Source: Alistipes sp. (GTDB lineage: Bacteria > Bacteroidota > Bacteroidia > Bacteroidales > Rikenellaceae). From it: a DNA stretch of 64,000 nt. Position 1 is the first letter of the stretch. The number at the start of each line of letters is the position of its first letter. The stretch spans positions 1-64,000 of the forward strand of contig JAHHQM010000003.1 of NCBI GenBank assembly GCA_020026395.1, given 5' to 3'. Made by a program: the position numbers and the translations under genes. Under the pieces are notes generated by a model. That model was not told the DNA's origin, did no database searches, and saw only the letters and a program-made list of their open reading frames with translations. This document shows positions 1 through 7,786 of this stretch, piece by piece.

Positions 1-767
1 CATCTGGAATACGCCTTATCTCTTCAACGCGAAGGAATTCGACGAGGAGACGGGACTGTATTACTATGGTGCGAGGTACTATGACCCGAGGCTGAGTTTG
101 TGGATATCTACGGATTCTTTGCAGGAAAAATATCCTCACATAAACAGCTAATACAGCTAATAACCCTATATTATTTGTTGACCCAGACGGTAAAGCAATA
201 GTTAAAGGTGCAGTAGCTGCATTCAAATATGCTAAGAGGGTAATGTATATAAGAAAACCGGCAAATTAACCCCATCAAATTTGAAAAAAGGCAGGGTTAG
301 ATGAGTTTTTAGATATTGCAGGAGATATTCAAATTGTTTTTGACGGGGATGCTTCTCATTTGGATAAATTAGGCGCAATTGCGGATCTTGTTATTGGAAC
401 TGATTTTAACAAAAAAGGACAAAAACAAGTTCTTAATTTAGTTGATAATGCAAAATCCAAGATAAAGCCCAATGATGGTGATGCTAAGCCACATGGTGGC
501 TTAAAACACAATGAAAAAATTGATAATTTAATAGAAAAACTAAAATCCGAGAATAAAGCTCAGAATATAAGGAAAAATCAAAAGCAAGTAGATATTGATG
601 GAAATGTAGTAGGGAACAATCGTCCTGACGTTCAATTCGACTACAATGGTGTACATACAAATGTAGAATATGATACTCGAACGCGTTCCATGGAAAAGCA
701 TAAGAAACAACTTCCTAAAAATGATCCTAATGCAAGAAATAAATTCTATAAGATAAATGATAAGTGA
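1..767 (+). pseudogene. Rhs-family protein C-terminal remnant with toxin tip, frame-broken
   Basis: The left edge encodes the Rhs/YD-repeat core signature LYYYGARYYDPRLSLWISTD (frame of position 56), which stops at 149-151. The core continues in another frame as ANNPILFVDPDG from about 156, stops at 267-269, resumes in the first frame from about 251, and moves again near the A-run at 284-289 into the frame of the toxin-like tip that ends at 767. A 9-base tandem repeat (144-152 and 153-161) marks the first break, and two A-rich runs mark the others. Rhs proteins normally run unbroken through the DPDG motif into a variable toxic tip. Here the reading frame is interrupted at least three times, so this is a displaced or decaying Rhs end, or else sequencing error in homopolymers. 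The upstream part lies outside the window. AT content is far higher than in the rest of the window, as is usual for exchanged Rhs tips. Confidence 0.75.
360..767 (+). CDS. putative polymorphic-toxin C-terminal domain (partial ORF of the Rhs remnant)
   Basis: This open frame of 135 codons from a TTG is really the downstream part of the Rhs tip; the frame is open from about 285 and no independent promoter or convincing start is visible. The protein is lysine- and asparagine-rich. Near residues 88-106 it has RPDVQFDYNG followed by NVEYDT, an arrangement resembling nuclease cores of the restriction-endonuclease fold (acidic residue, short loop, E-x-D). That resemblance is pattern-level only and I do not assign a named toxin family. 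The stop codon overlaps the start of the following gene by 11 bases, the usual toxin-immunity coupling. If the upstream frameshifts are real, the domain is probably not made as part of an Rhs protein. Confidence 0.45.
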   Translation: MDKLGAIADLVIGTDFNKKGQKQVLNLVDNAKSKIKPNDGDAKPHGGLKHNEKIDNLIEKLKSENKAQNIRKNQKQVDIDGNVVGNNRPDVQFDYNGVHTNVEYDTRTRSMEKHKKQLPKNDPNARNKFYKINDK

Positions 768-1347
768 TTTTAAATATCTGATATTCTCTATCTTTTGCAT
801 CAATGACATCCAAATAGTCATCGATGCAATAAGAAGCATATTTAAGACAGAGTTAGCAGAAGGCAAAGCAGAAATACGTATGGAAACTCCTATTGTATAT
901 GATTACATTAATCCTATAAGTGGAGGTCGCCATCTCCCGAAATTTTGTTGTTGGAAGAGTAAAATTTATCCTGATCAAATTTTTTTCATATCCAATTACG
1001 AAGATGGGTTATCTAATGTATGCAGAGCTATACAGAAGCACATAAAATGCAGCTATTTAATGTGTGCTTTATCTAATGGTATTGATAATCCATTTTTTAA
1101 ATTTTATAGTTCTGATTATAGTGCTAACGAGAGGTTGATTCTAGCTTACAAAGAAGACAAGTGGGTTTTCTATGAAAAGGGGGTACCTCTATTTGTTGAA
1201 AATATGGATTATTATAAAAATAGATTAATAAAAAACAGATTAAATAATACGATAATTAAAGAGTACTTATTAAAGTTAGGTGTTAATGTTTCATCAATTG
1301 ATGAAGAAATATCCAATGGATTTGTATTCTTTCGTAAAGAATGGTGA
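757..1347 (+). CDS. putative immunity protein for the Rhs toxin tip
   Basis: This AT-rich gene encodes 196 residues with no signal peptide or membrane segment and no family I recognise. It starts with an ATG that overlaps the end of the toxin-like frame by 11 bases and is followed by its own terminator. Position directly after an Rhs tip, matching AT-rich composition and small soluble size are what is expected of a cognate immunity protein, which would bind and neutralise the toxin in the cytoplasm. The role is inferred from context alone. The frame is intact although the Rhs gene before it is broken, as expected where immunity to neighbouring cells is kept after the toxin is lost. Confidence 0.55.
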   Translation: MISDFKYLIFSIFCINDIQIVIDAIRSIFKTELAEGKAEIRMETPIVYDYINPISGGRHLPKFCCWKSKIYPDQIFFISNYEDGLSNVCRAIQKHIKCSYLMCALSNGIDNPFFKFYSSDYSANERLILAYKEDKWVFYEKGVPLFVENMDYYKNRLIKNRLNNTIIKEYLLKLGVNVSSIDEEISNGFVFFRKEW

Positions 1348-1390
1348 TAGTCAATCAATAATCGACAGAGTTAATAGTCTATAGAACATA

Positions 1391-1436
1391 GTAGGAGGTA
1401 AATATTAACCATTAATGTTTATCTCCTACTTTTTTA
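1391..1436 (+). terminator. rho-independent terminator after the immunity gene
   Basis: A 12-base stem (1391-1402 with 1418-1429, one G-T pair) is followed by a run of T at 1430-1435. It closes the AT-rich cassette. Confidence 0.8.
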
Positions 1437-1440
1437 TTTA

Positions 1441-1500
1441 GCGAGCCCTAAATACTTCTACGGCAAGATGGGCGAAGTCACCTAGACCCGCCGCACGGTT
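1441..1500 (+). pseudogene. second Rhs core fragment (YFYGKMGEVT motif) with in-frame stop
   Basis: In the frame of 1444 the DNA reads SPKYFYGKMGEVT, an amber stop (1483-1485), then TRRTV. The YFYGKMGEVT...TRT motif is characteristic of the Rhs/YD-repeat core of Bacteroidota proteins and normally lies well upstream of the DPDG motif. Its presence after the immunity gene means the cassette is followed by an Rhs core piece, as in orphan-tip arrays or as a recombination scar. The fragment abuts the stop codon of the SulP gene and has the GC-rich composition of a core, unlike the cassette before it. Confidence 0.6.
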
Positions 1501-3207
1501 TTATTTGGTCGTGTGCTTCTCCTCTTTTTCGAGCAATTCCTCGGCTCGGTGGAGGGCGATGTTGATGTCGGGACAGATGTTGCTGCCCCCTAAAATATTA
1601 TGGAATCCGGCCTTGCGCAGGGTTTCGCGAACCTCCTTACGCACACCCGAAAGAACAATCGTCACGCCGTTCTTCTTCGACATATCGCACAGCGCCTCCA
1701 AGTTATGCAACCCCGTCGAGTCGATGAACGGAACTTTACGCATACGGATGATGCGGATCTTGCAGGGCTTGCCCGAAAGATCCATCATCTCCTCGAATTT
1801 CGTAGCCACACCGAAGAAATAAGGGCCGAAAATCTCGTACACCTCCACACCTTCGGGAATCTTCAACGGCTCTTCGTGAACCTTCACGTCGAGGTCGGCA
1901 CCCGGATCAATCTCATCGGTGATCACCGAGATCTGCGTGGTCTCCATCACACGGCGCAGGAACATGATGCAGGCGATCACCATACCCACCTCGATGGCGA
2001 TCGTCAGATCGAATACGACCGTGAGGATAAAGGTTACGATCAGCACCCACTGATCCGAACGGGGGTTGTCCATCATGGCACGAACCGTACGCCAGCCGCT
2101 CATGTTGTAGGAAACAACGACCAGCACACCTGCCAGACACGCCATCGGGATAAATTTGGCCAGCGGCATCAGCAGCAGAAGGATCAGCAACAGCACCACG
2201 GCGTGGATAATACCGGCCACAGGGGTACGACCACCGTTGTTGATGTTGGTCATCGTACGTGCAATGGCACCCGTTGCGGGGATGCCGCCGAACATCGGCG
2301 AAAGGAAGTTGGCCGCACCCTGTGCGATCAGCTCCGTATTGGAATCGTGGCGGTCTTCGATCACACCGTCAGCCACGGTTGCCGACAACAGCGACTCGAT
2401 GGCACCCAGCACGGCGATGGTCACAGCCACAGGGAACAAGTCGCGGATGGCCTCCCAGTTCAGGGTCGGCATGGCGGCATCGGGCAGCTGCGATTTGATC
2501 GAGAAACGGTCACCGATCGTGTCGATGCCCTCGACATTGAAATAGCGGTTCAAAGCCCACACTCCGGCGGTCATCACCACGATGGCAACGAGCGATCCGG
2601 GAATACGGCGCGAGAATTTGGGCGTCACGGCAATCAGCACGACGCTACCCACGCCCACGATGGCTTCACGCCAATCCACCGAGCCGAAATTGTGGAAATA
2701 AAGAATCCAACGGCCGATGAAGTCACCGGGCATCTTCGTACCCGGAGCGAACGACATACCGAACAGATCGGCAATCTGGGTCGTAAAGATCGTCAGTGCG
2801 ATACCGCTCGTGAAACCGACTACGATGGGATAAGGGATGAATTTGATGATCGTACCGAGCTTGAAAACGCCCATCAGCACCAACAACACACCCGCCATCA
2901 TCGTGGCCACAATCAGACCGGCCTCGCCATACTGCTGGACAATACCGTAAATAATGACGATAAAGGCACCCGTAGGGCCACCGATCTGCACCTTGCTACC
3001 ACCGAGCAGCGAGATCACAAAACCGGCAATGATAGCCGTAATAATACCTTTTTCGGGCGATACACCCGATGCAATAGCGAATGCGATGGCAAGAGGAAGT
3101 GCGACAATACCCACGATCACACCGGCCATAAGATCCGCCGAGAACGTGTTTTTGTCGTAGCCCTTCAATGTTGCCAAAAGTTTTGGTCTGAATGAAGCGA
3201 CTTGCAT
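1501..3207 (-). CDS. SulP family anion transporter with C-terminal STAS domain
   Basis: The 568-residue inner-membrane protein belongs to the SulP/SLC26 family, which moves sulfate, bicarbonate or other anions, often with H+ or Na+. Ten or more hydrophobic segments fill roughly residues 20-420, including the N-terminal GVIVGIVALPLAIAFAIASG signature. A cytoplasmic STAS domain follows at about 450-555 with the conserved IDSTGLHNL loop. The substrate cannot be told from sequence. I chose the ATG at 3207, giving MQVASFRPKLL; an upstream TTG at 3243 would overlap the likely -7 promoter element. The gene is transcribed alone. Confidence 0.9.
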   Translation of the reverse strand: MQVASFRPKLLATLKGYDKNTFSADLMAGVIVGIVALPLAIAFAIASGVSPEKGIITAIIAGFVISLLGGSKVQIGGPTGAFIVIIYGIVQQYGEAGLIVATMMAGVLLVLMGVFKLGTIIKFIPYPIVVGFTSGIALTIFTTQIADLFGMSFAPGTKMPGDFIGRWILYFHNFGSVDWREAIVGVGSVVLIAVTPKFSRRIPGSLVAIVVMTAGVWALNRYFNVEGIDTIGDRFSIKSQLPDAAMPTLNWEAIRDLFPVAVTIAVLGAIESLLSATVADGVIEDRHDSNTELIAQGAANFLSPMFGGIPATGAIARTMTNINNGGRTPVAGIIHAVVLLLILLLLMPLAKFIPMACLAGVLVVVSYNMSGWRTVRAMMDNPRSDQWVLIVTFILTVVFDLTIAIEVGMVIACIMFLRRVMETTQISVITDEIDPGADLDVKVHEEPLKIPEGVEVYEIFGPYFFGVATKFEEMMDLSGKPCKIRIIRMRKVPFIDSTGLHNLEALCDMSKKNGVTIVLSGVRKEVRETLRKAGFHNILGGSNICPDINIALHRAEELLEKEEKHTTK

Positions 3208-3240
3208 AAAATTTTCTTGAAAAAACAAATGAATGAGTCG

Positions 3241-3273
3241 CAAATATAATTCAATTTTTTTAGAAAATACGAA
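3241..3273 (-). promoter_or_regulatory. Bacteroidota-type promoter of the SulP gene
   Basis: On the minus strand TTCG (3273-3270), a 21-base spacer and TATATTTG (3248-3241) match the TTTG/TAnnTTTG pattern with one mismatch in the -33 box. Confidence 0.5.
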
Positions 3274-3478
3274 TTTTCTTTGAAATTGTTCATTTTCACG
3301 CGAAAAGAGCGGAATTTTTCAAAAGAATCGGGTGAAAATCTATCCCGAAACAGGGATTTTTCAGAGGGGGTCGGAGGGATTTTCGAGGAAGGGTTTTCGG
3401 AGATGGGTTGCAGGGATGGGGTTTCGGGGGTGGAGATAAGGTTCGGGGATGGGTTCGGGGGAATTGATTGCAGGGCAT
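3274..3478. other. gene-free G-rich intergenic stretch
   Basis: Between the SulP promoter and the tsf terminator the + strand carries about ten runs of three to five G in roughly 100 bases (3363-3462). No gene is supported on either strand. The repeated G-runs could form a quadruplex, but no regulatory role can be read directly. Confidence 0.5.
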
Positions 3479-3514
3479 AAAAAAACAAGGTGATTGTTGC
3501 CAATCACCTTGTTT
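3479..3514 (-). terminator. terminator of the rplM-rpsI-rpsB-tsf operon
   Basis: A perfect 14-base stem (3483-3496 with 3501-3514, loop of four) sits just after the tsf stop, followed on the minus strand by a run of seven T. Confidence 0.9.
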
Positions 3515-3534
3515 CAATATTTGTTGTTGGGAAA

Positions 3535-4368
3535 TTACTCACCCAGTGCGCAACGCTTGAAGGAAATAACCGTAGCGTCCTTCGAAGCCTTGTGGATGTA
3601 CTCGGCAACAGTCTCCTTGTCACCACCAACGATCATCTGGTTCAGAAGCGTGTTCTCCTCGAAGAACTTACGCATCTTACCCTCAGCGATCTTCTCGAGG
3701 ATAGCCTCGGGCTTGTTGGCGTTCTTGGGATCCTGCTTCATGGCCTCAACAGCGATCTTACGCTCGTGCTCCACGATCTCTGCGGGGCAGTCGTTAGCGT
3801 CGATCGAAACGGGAGCCATTGCAGTTGCCTGCATAGCCACGTTGTGAGCTACCTCTTCGGGAACCTCCTGATTGAAACCAAGGATCGTACCAAGCTTCTT
3901 GTTGAAGTGAACGTAAGCAACGCAATAAGGAGCCTCGATGCGAGCGTAGTATGCCAGCTCGATCTTCTCGCCGGTCTGACCCGATTTCTCGGTTACCATC
4001 TCCTCGACGGTGTGACCCTCGGCGTTCTTGGTTGCCAACAGAGTGTCGCGGTCGGCAGCATCAGCTGCAACGGCAACCTCCAACATAGCCTCGGCCGATG
4101 CAGTGTACTCTGCATTCTGGGCTACGAAGTCAGTCTCACAAGCCAGACAGAGGATGTAAGCCTTCTGGTCTACGATCTTCGTTACAACAACACCTTCCGA
4201 TGCGCTGCGGTCTGCACGCTTGGCAACAACCAATTTACCCTTCTCGCGGATAATGTCCTGAGCACGCTCATAATCACCTTCTGCCTCTACGAGGGCCTTT
4301 TTACAGTCCATCATACCGGCACCGGTCATTTTGCGGAGCTTCATCACATCAGCTGCTTTGATTTCCAT
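3535..4368 (-). CDS. tsf: translation elongation factor Ts
   Basis: EF-Ts (277 residues) is the guanine-nucleotide exchange factor that regenerates EF-Tu-GTP in the cytoplasm. The N-terminal UBA-like domain begins MEIKAADVMKLRKMTGAGMMDCKKAL and the core carries the EF-Tu contact motif TDFVAQN near residue 80. Length is normal for the family in Bacteroidota. It is the last gene of the ribosomal operon, 44 bases after rpsB, and is followed by a strong terminator. Confidence 0.98.
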   Translation of the reverse strand: MEIKAADVMKLRKMTGAGMMDCKKALVEAEGDYERAQDIIREKGKLVVAKRADRSASEGVVVTKIVDQKAYILCLACETDFVAQNAEYTASAEAMLEVAVAADAADRDTLLATKNAEGHTVEEMVTEKSGQTGEKIELAYYARIEAPYCVAYVHFNKKLGTILGFNQEVPEEVAHNVAMQATAMAPVSIDANDCPAEIVEHERKIAVEAMKQDPKNANKPEAILEKIAEGKMRKFFEENTLLNQMIVGGDKETVAEYIHKASKDATVISFKRCALGE

Positions 4369-4412
4369 AGTTTTTGGTTTTTTAACGTTAATAACTTCTC
4401 TTGTTTGGCAAA

Positions 4413-5267
4413 TTAAGCCTCTTTGGGCTCCTCGAACGGAGTCTCTACCGACGAAACAACCTCTTTCAAGGTCTCCTCCTCAGCATCGAAGTTAGCCTTT
4501 ACGGCCTTCTTGATACGGGGTTTGCCCTCTTTGTGAGCCTCCTGAGCAGCCTGCTCCTGAGCCTCTTTCTCCTTCTCCAGACGGCGCTCCTCCGAACCCT
4601 CGGCGATAGCGGCGCACATTACGTCGATAATGCAGGAAATCGATTTTGCAGCATCGTCATTTGCAGGGATCACGTAATCGATATCAGTGGGATCACAACA
4701 AGTATCTACCATTGCAAATACGGGAATGCTCAATCTCTTAGCCTCTTTAACGGCGTTAGCCTCCTTCTGAACGTCTACAACGAACAGAGCTGCGGGAAGA
4801 CGAGTCAGGTCGGCGATAGAACCAAGGTTCTTCTCCAACTTGGCACGCTGACGCGAAATCTGGAGCTTCTCACGCTTCGAGAAGTTATCAAAAGTACCGT
4901 CGTTGGTCATCTTGTCGATGGTGGCCATTTTCTTGACGGCTTTACGTATTGTGGGGAAGTTAGTCAGCATACCGCCTGCCCAACGTTCAGTTACGTAAGG
5001 CATGCCTACTGCTGCCACCTTTTCGGCAACAATTTCCTTAGCTTGTTTTTTGGTTGCTACGAACAGCACGCGACGACCACTCTTGGCGATCTGCTTGATG
5101 GCTGCAGCAGCCTCATCGATTTTCAGCACGGTCTTGTGCAGGTCGATGATGTGGATGCCGTTCTTCTCCATGAAGATATAAGGAGCCATTTTAGGGTTCC
5201 ATTTGCGCTTCAGGTGACCGAAATGCGCACCGGCTTCCAATAATGTATTAAAATCTGTACGTGACAT
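4413..5267 (-). CDS. rpsB: 30S ribosomal protein S2
   Basis: Ribosomal protein uS2 (284 residues) binds the small subunit near the head and helps recruit S1. The start MSRTDFNTLLEAGAHFGHLKRKWNPKM is the canonical S2 N-terminus, with AGAHFGH and the later WAGGMLTNF motif intact. The C-terminus is extended by about 40 charged residues, glutamate- and lysine-rich, beyond the minimal core. It lies between rpsI and tsf, and the 172-base gap before it may hold a leader structure. Confidence 0.98.
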   Translation of the reverse strand: MSRTDFNTLLEAGAHFGHLKRKWNPKMAPYIFMEKNGIHIIDLHKTVLKIDEAAAAIKQIAKSGRRVLFVATKKQAKEIVAEKVAAVGMPYVTERWAGGMLTNFPTIRKAVKKMATIDKMTNDGTFDNFSKREKLQISRQRAKLEKNLGSIADLTRLPAALFVVDVQKEANAVKEAKRLSIPVFAMVDTCCDPTDIDYVIPANDDAAKSISCIIDVMCAAIAEGSEERRLEKEKEAQEQAAQEAHKEGKPRIKKAVKANFDAEEETLKEVVSSVETPFEEPKEA

Positions 5268-5439
5268 TTTAATTCTTGTTTGGTAATTTTAATTCTCTTT
5301 ACTTCAACCTCACGGTAGCGGTCATGCGACCGATCCTATGAAGTTTTCCGCAACGGGGCAACCGAAAGGTAATGTAATCCGAAGATTGCAGTCGTTCCGA
5401 TTTGAACCCACGTCGTACTTTGCCGAAATTCCGATCGTA
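5268..5439 (-). promoter_or_regulatory. candidate rpsB leader between rpsI and rpsB
   Basis: The other gene gaps of this operon are only 5 and 44 bases, but 172 bases separate rpsI from rpsB. On the minus strand the stretch contains a compact hairpin (CGGTC, loop GCAT, GACCG; 5319-5332) about 50 bases before the rpsB start. Ribosomal-protein genes are often controlled by such leaders through binding of their own product. I see no terminator-like U-run, so translational control would be more likely than attenuation. Confidence 0.35.
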
Positions 5440-5826
5440 CTAACGCTTGCTGAATTGGAACTTGCGACGTGCACCAGGCTGACCGGGCTTCTTACGCTCA
5501 ACTTCACGGGGGTCACGCGTCAGGAAACCTGCCTTTTTCAAAGCGGGACGCAGCTCTGCGTCGATTTCGCACAATGCACGTGCAATACCCATGCGTGCAG
5601 CCTCTGCCTGACCGGTGATACCACCACCATCAAGATTGATGTTGATGTCATAGTTCTCCAGAGTATTGGTAACCAGCAGGGGCTGTTTTACCTCGAACTG
5701 AAGAATCTCCAGCGGGAAATAGACTGCAAGATCTTTGCGGTTGATTGTAATCGTACCCTTACCCGGCTTCACGTATACGCGAGCCACAGCGGCCTTACGA
5801 CGACCAACGGTGTTTACAACTTCCAT
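5440..5826 (-). CDS. rpsI: 30S ribosomal protein S9
   Basis: Ribosomal protein uS9 (128 residues) reaches into the P site of the small subunit with its C-terminal tail. The start MEVVNTVGRRKAAVARVYVKPGKG and the C-terminal end FQFSKR are diagnostic. It follows rplM by 5 bases, the conserved bacterial L13-S9 pair. Confidence 0.98.
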   Translation of the reverse strand: MEVVNTVGRRKAAVARVYVKPGKGTITINRKDLAVYFPLEILQFEVKQPLLVTNTLENYDININLDGGGITGQAEAARMGIARALCEIDAELRPALKKAGFLTRDPREVERKKPGQPGARRKFQFSKR

Positions 5827-5831
5827 AACTC

Positions 5832-6287
5832 TTACTTAATCTCGTTTAATTTAATAGTCTTGGGGTTCTGTGCGGTATGAGGATGCTCCTCACCTGCATA
5901 AACCTTAAGGTTTTTCAAAAGAGCGACACCGAGGCGAGTGCGGGGCAACATACCCTTAACTGCATTCTCTACCAGGAATGTCGGCTTCTTCTGGAGGTAC
6001 TCTTCGGGGGTCGTGTAACGACGGCCGCCGGGGTAACCCGAGTGTCTTGTGTAGACCTTATCGGTCATTTTCTTGCCCGTGAGCTTCACTTTGTCCGCAT
6101 TGATCACGATGACGTTGTCACCACAATCCACATGGGGAGTGTAGCTGGGCTTGTTCTTGCCTCGGAGGATTTTCGCAACCTGCGATGCAAGGCGTCCCAA
6201 CACCTCGCCGTTAGCGTCGATAACAACCCACTCTTTGGTTGCGGTCGATGCGTTAGCCGAGATGGTTTTGTAGCTTAATGAATCCAC
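5832..6287 (-). CDS. rplM: 50S ribosomal protein L13
   Basis: Ribosomal protein uL13 (151 residues) is an early-assembling large-subunit protein. The core motif GRLASQVAKILRGKNKPSYTPH and the later YTRHSGYPGG region are intact. It is the first gene of rplM-rpsI-rpsB-tsf, preceded by a near-ideal promoter and a short hairpin that would sit at the very start of the mRNA. Confidence 0.98.
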   Translation of the reverse strand: MDSLSYKTISANASTATKEWVVIDANGEVLGRLASQVAKILRGKNKPSYTPHVDCGDNVIVINADKVKLTGKKMTDKVYTRHSGYPGGRRYTTPEEYLQKKPTFLVENAVKGMLPRTRLGVALLKNLKVYAGEEHPHTAQNPKTIKLNEIK

Positions 6288-6323
6288 TGTGTTTTACGTT
6301 TAATTTAACTTGTTGTAATCGTT

Positions 6324-6339
6324 CCCATAACTTTATGGG
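6324..6339 (-). promoter_or_regulatory. inverted repeat at the 5' end of the rplM transcript
   Basis: CCCATAA and TTATGGG, two bases apart, begin close to the predicted transcription start. The hairpin would cap the mRNA and could stabilise it or bind L13 for feedback. That role is inference. Confidence 0.4.
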
Positions 6340-6343
6340 TTTG

Positions 6344-6374
6344 CAAAGATACGAAATGATTTTCAGATTACAAA
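6344..6374 (-). promoter_or_regulatory. promoter of the rplM ribosomal operon
   Basis: On the minus strand TTTG (6374-6371), a 19-base spacer and TATCTTTG (6351-6344) match the Bacteroidota housekeeping promoter with no mismatch. Confidence 0.85.
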
Positions 6375-6467
6375 CATTCCTATAAAATTTTTAAGAACCC
6401 ATATGCGATTTTGCCCCCAAAGTCTCCTTTTTACCTATAATAAATAGGGATCGGCTCCTTAAGACAC

Positions 6468-6504
6468 AAAAAAAAGAGATCGGAACATAGAAAGTTCCGA
6501 TCTC
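6468..6504 (-). terminator. terminator of the methylmalonyl-CoA decarboxylase operon
   Basis: An 11-base perfect stem (6476-6486 with 6494-6504) follows the mmdB stop and is succeeded on the minus strand by eight T. Confidence 0.9.
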
Positions 6505-6530
6505 CTTTTATCAGATTGTCAGCGGATTCC

Positions 6531-7775
6531 CTACTGAAGGAAAGCCAAGAGCAAACCAGCGGCAACAGCCGAACCGATTACACCAGCTACGTTCGGACCC
6601 ATGGCGTGCATCAACAGGAAGTTCGAAGGATTCTCCTTCTGACCCTCGGTCTGCGACACACGGGCGGCCATCGGCACTGCCGATACACCAGCCGAACCGA
6701 TCAGCGGGTTGATCTTGTGACCTTCCTTGGCGAACAGATTCATGAACTTGGCCAGACAGACACCGCCTGCCGTACCCAGACCGAATGCCAATACACCCAG
6801 CACCAGGATACCCAGCGTTCTCAAATTGAGGAATGCCTCGGCCGTGGCGGTTGCACCAACGGTGATACCGAGGAAAATCACGACGATGTTCATCATCTCG
6901 TTCTGAACGGTCTTGCTCAGACGATCTACGACACCGCACTCCTTCATCAGGTTACCCAGCATCAAGCAACCGATCAGCGGTGCTGCACTCGGCAGCAGGA
7001 ACGCAATGATCGTGGTCAGCACGATGGGGAACAGGATGCGCTCGGTCTTCGATACGGGACGCAGCGTGCTCATCTTAATCATACGCTCCTTCTTGGTGGT
7101 CAGCATACGCATGATGGGCGGCTGAATCACGGGAACGAGTGCCATGTACGAGTAAGCGGCTACGGCGATCGGCCCCAGAAGTTCAGGCGCGAGCAACGAA
7201 GTCAGGTAGATCGACGTAGGACCATCGGCGCCACCGATGATACCGATCGAACCTGCCTGCTCGGGGCTGAATCCGAGTGCATAAGCACCGAGGAACGTGA
7301 TGAAGATACCGATCTGGGCAGCAGCCCCCAGCAGGAAACTCTTCGGGTTGGCGATCAGCGGGCCGAAATCGGTCATGGCGCCCACACCGACGAAGATCAA
7401 ACAGGGATAGATACCGAGTTTAACACCCAAATAGAGGTAGTCCAGCAGTCCGGCCTGTGCCACGAAGATATCCCAGTGAACATGACCGCCTGCGAACAAT
7501 TCGGCGTGATAGAGGTTCGCACCGGGCAGGTTGGAGAGCAACATACCGAATGCGATGGTGAACAACAGAAGCGGTTCGAACTTATGATGAATCGCCAGAT
7601 AGAGCAGGAAGAAGGCGACGCCGATCATAATCAGCGAACCCAGTCCTCCGGTCAGAGAGAAGAAATCTCCGCCCTCGAACAAAAGACCTATGCCACTTTC
7701 ATTGGCGAAATCCAAAAGACTTTCGCTAACGGAGTTGGTTTGGGAGGTTAGTAATGAGGTTAGTAAAGTAAACAT
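6531..7775 (-). CDS. mmdB: Na+-translocating decarboxylase beta subunit (methylmalonyl-CoA decarboxylase type)
   Basis: This 414-residue polytopic inner-membrane protein is the beta subunit of the biotin-dependent Na+-pumping decarboxylases. It takes carboxybiotin from the gamma subunit, releases CO2 and moves Na+ outward. Many hydrophobic helices are present, together with the conserved GIIGGADGPTSIYL segment near residue 180 and GSAGVSAVPMAARV near 370. The family is shared with oxaloacetate and glutaconyl-CoA decarboxylases. The neighbouring epimerase and the acyl-CoA carboxyltransferase point to methylmalonyl-CoA. It is the last gene of the operon, 11 bases after the biotin carrier, with a terminator right behind. 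Confidence 0.93.
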   Translation of the reverse strand: MFTLLTSLLTSQTNSVSESLLDFANESGIGLLFEGGDFFSLTGGLGSLIMIGVAFFLLYLAIHHKFEPLLLFTIAFGMLLSNLPGANLYHAELFAGGHVHWDIFVAQAGLLDYLYLGVKLGIYPCLIFVGVGAMTDFGPLIANPKSFLLGAAAQIGIFITFLGAYALGFSPEQAGSIGIIGGADGPTSIYLTSLLAPELLGPIAVAAYSYMALVPVIQPPIMRMLTTKKERMIKMSTLRPVSKTERILFPIVLTTIIAFLLPSAAPLIGCLMLGNLMKECGVVDRLSKTVQNEMMNIVVIFLGITVGATATAEAFLNLRTLGILVLGVLAFGLGTAGGVCLAKFMNLFAKEGHKINPLIGSAGVSAVPMAARVSQTEGQKENPSNFLLMHAMGPNVAGVIGSAVAAGLLLAFLQ

Positions 7776-7786
7776 AAGCCAATCTT

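Noticed and set aside
1600..3195. Long + strand open frame antisense to the SulP gene
   Set aside because: Low-complexity His/Arg-rich translation; it mirrors the codon structure of the real minus-strand transporter.
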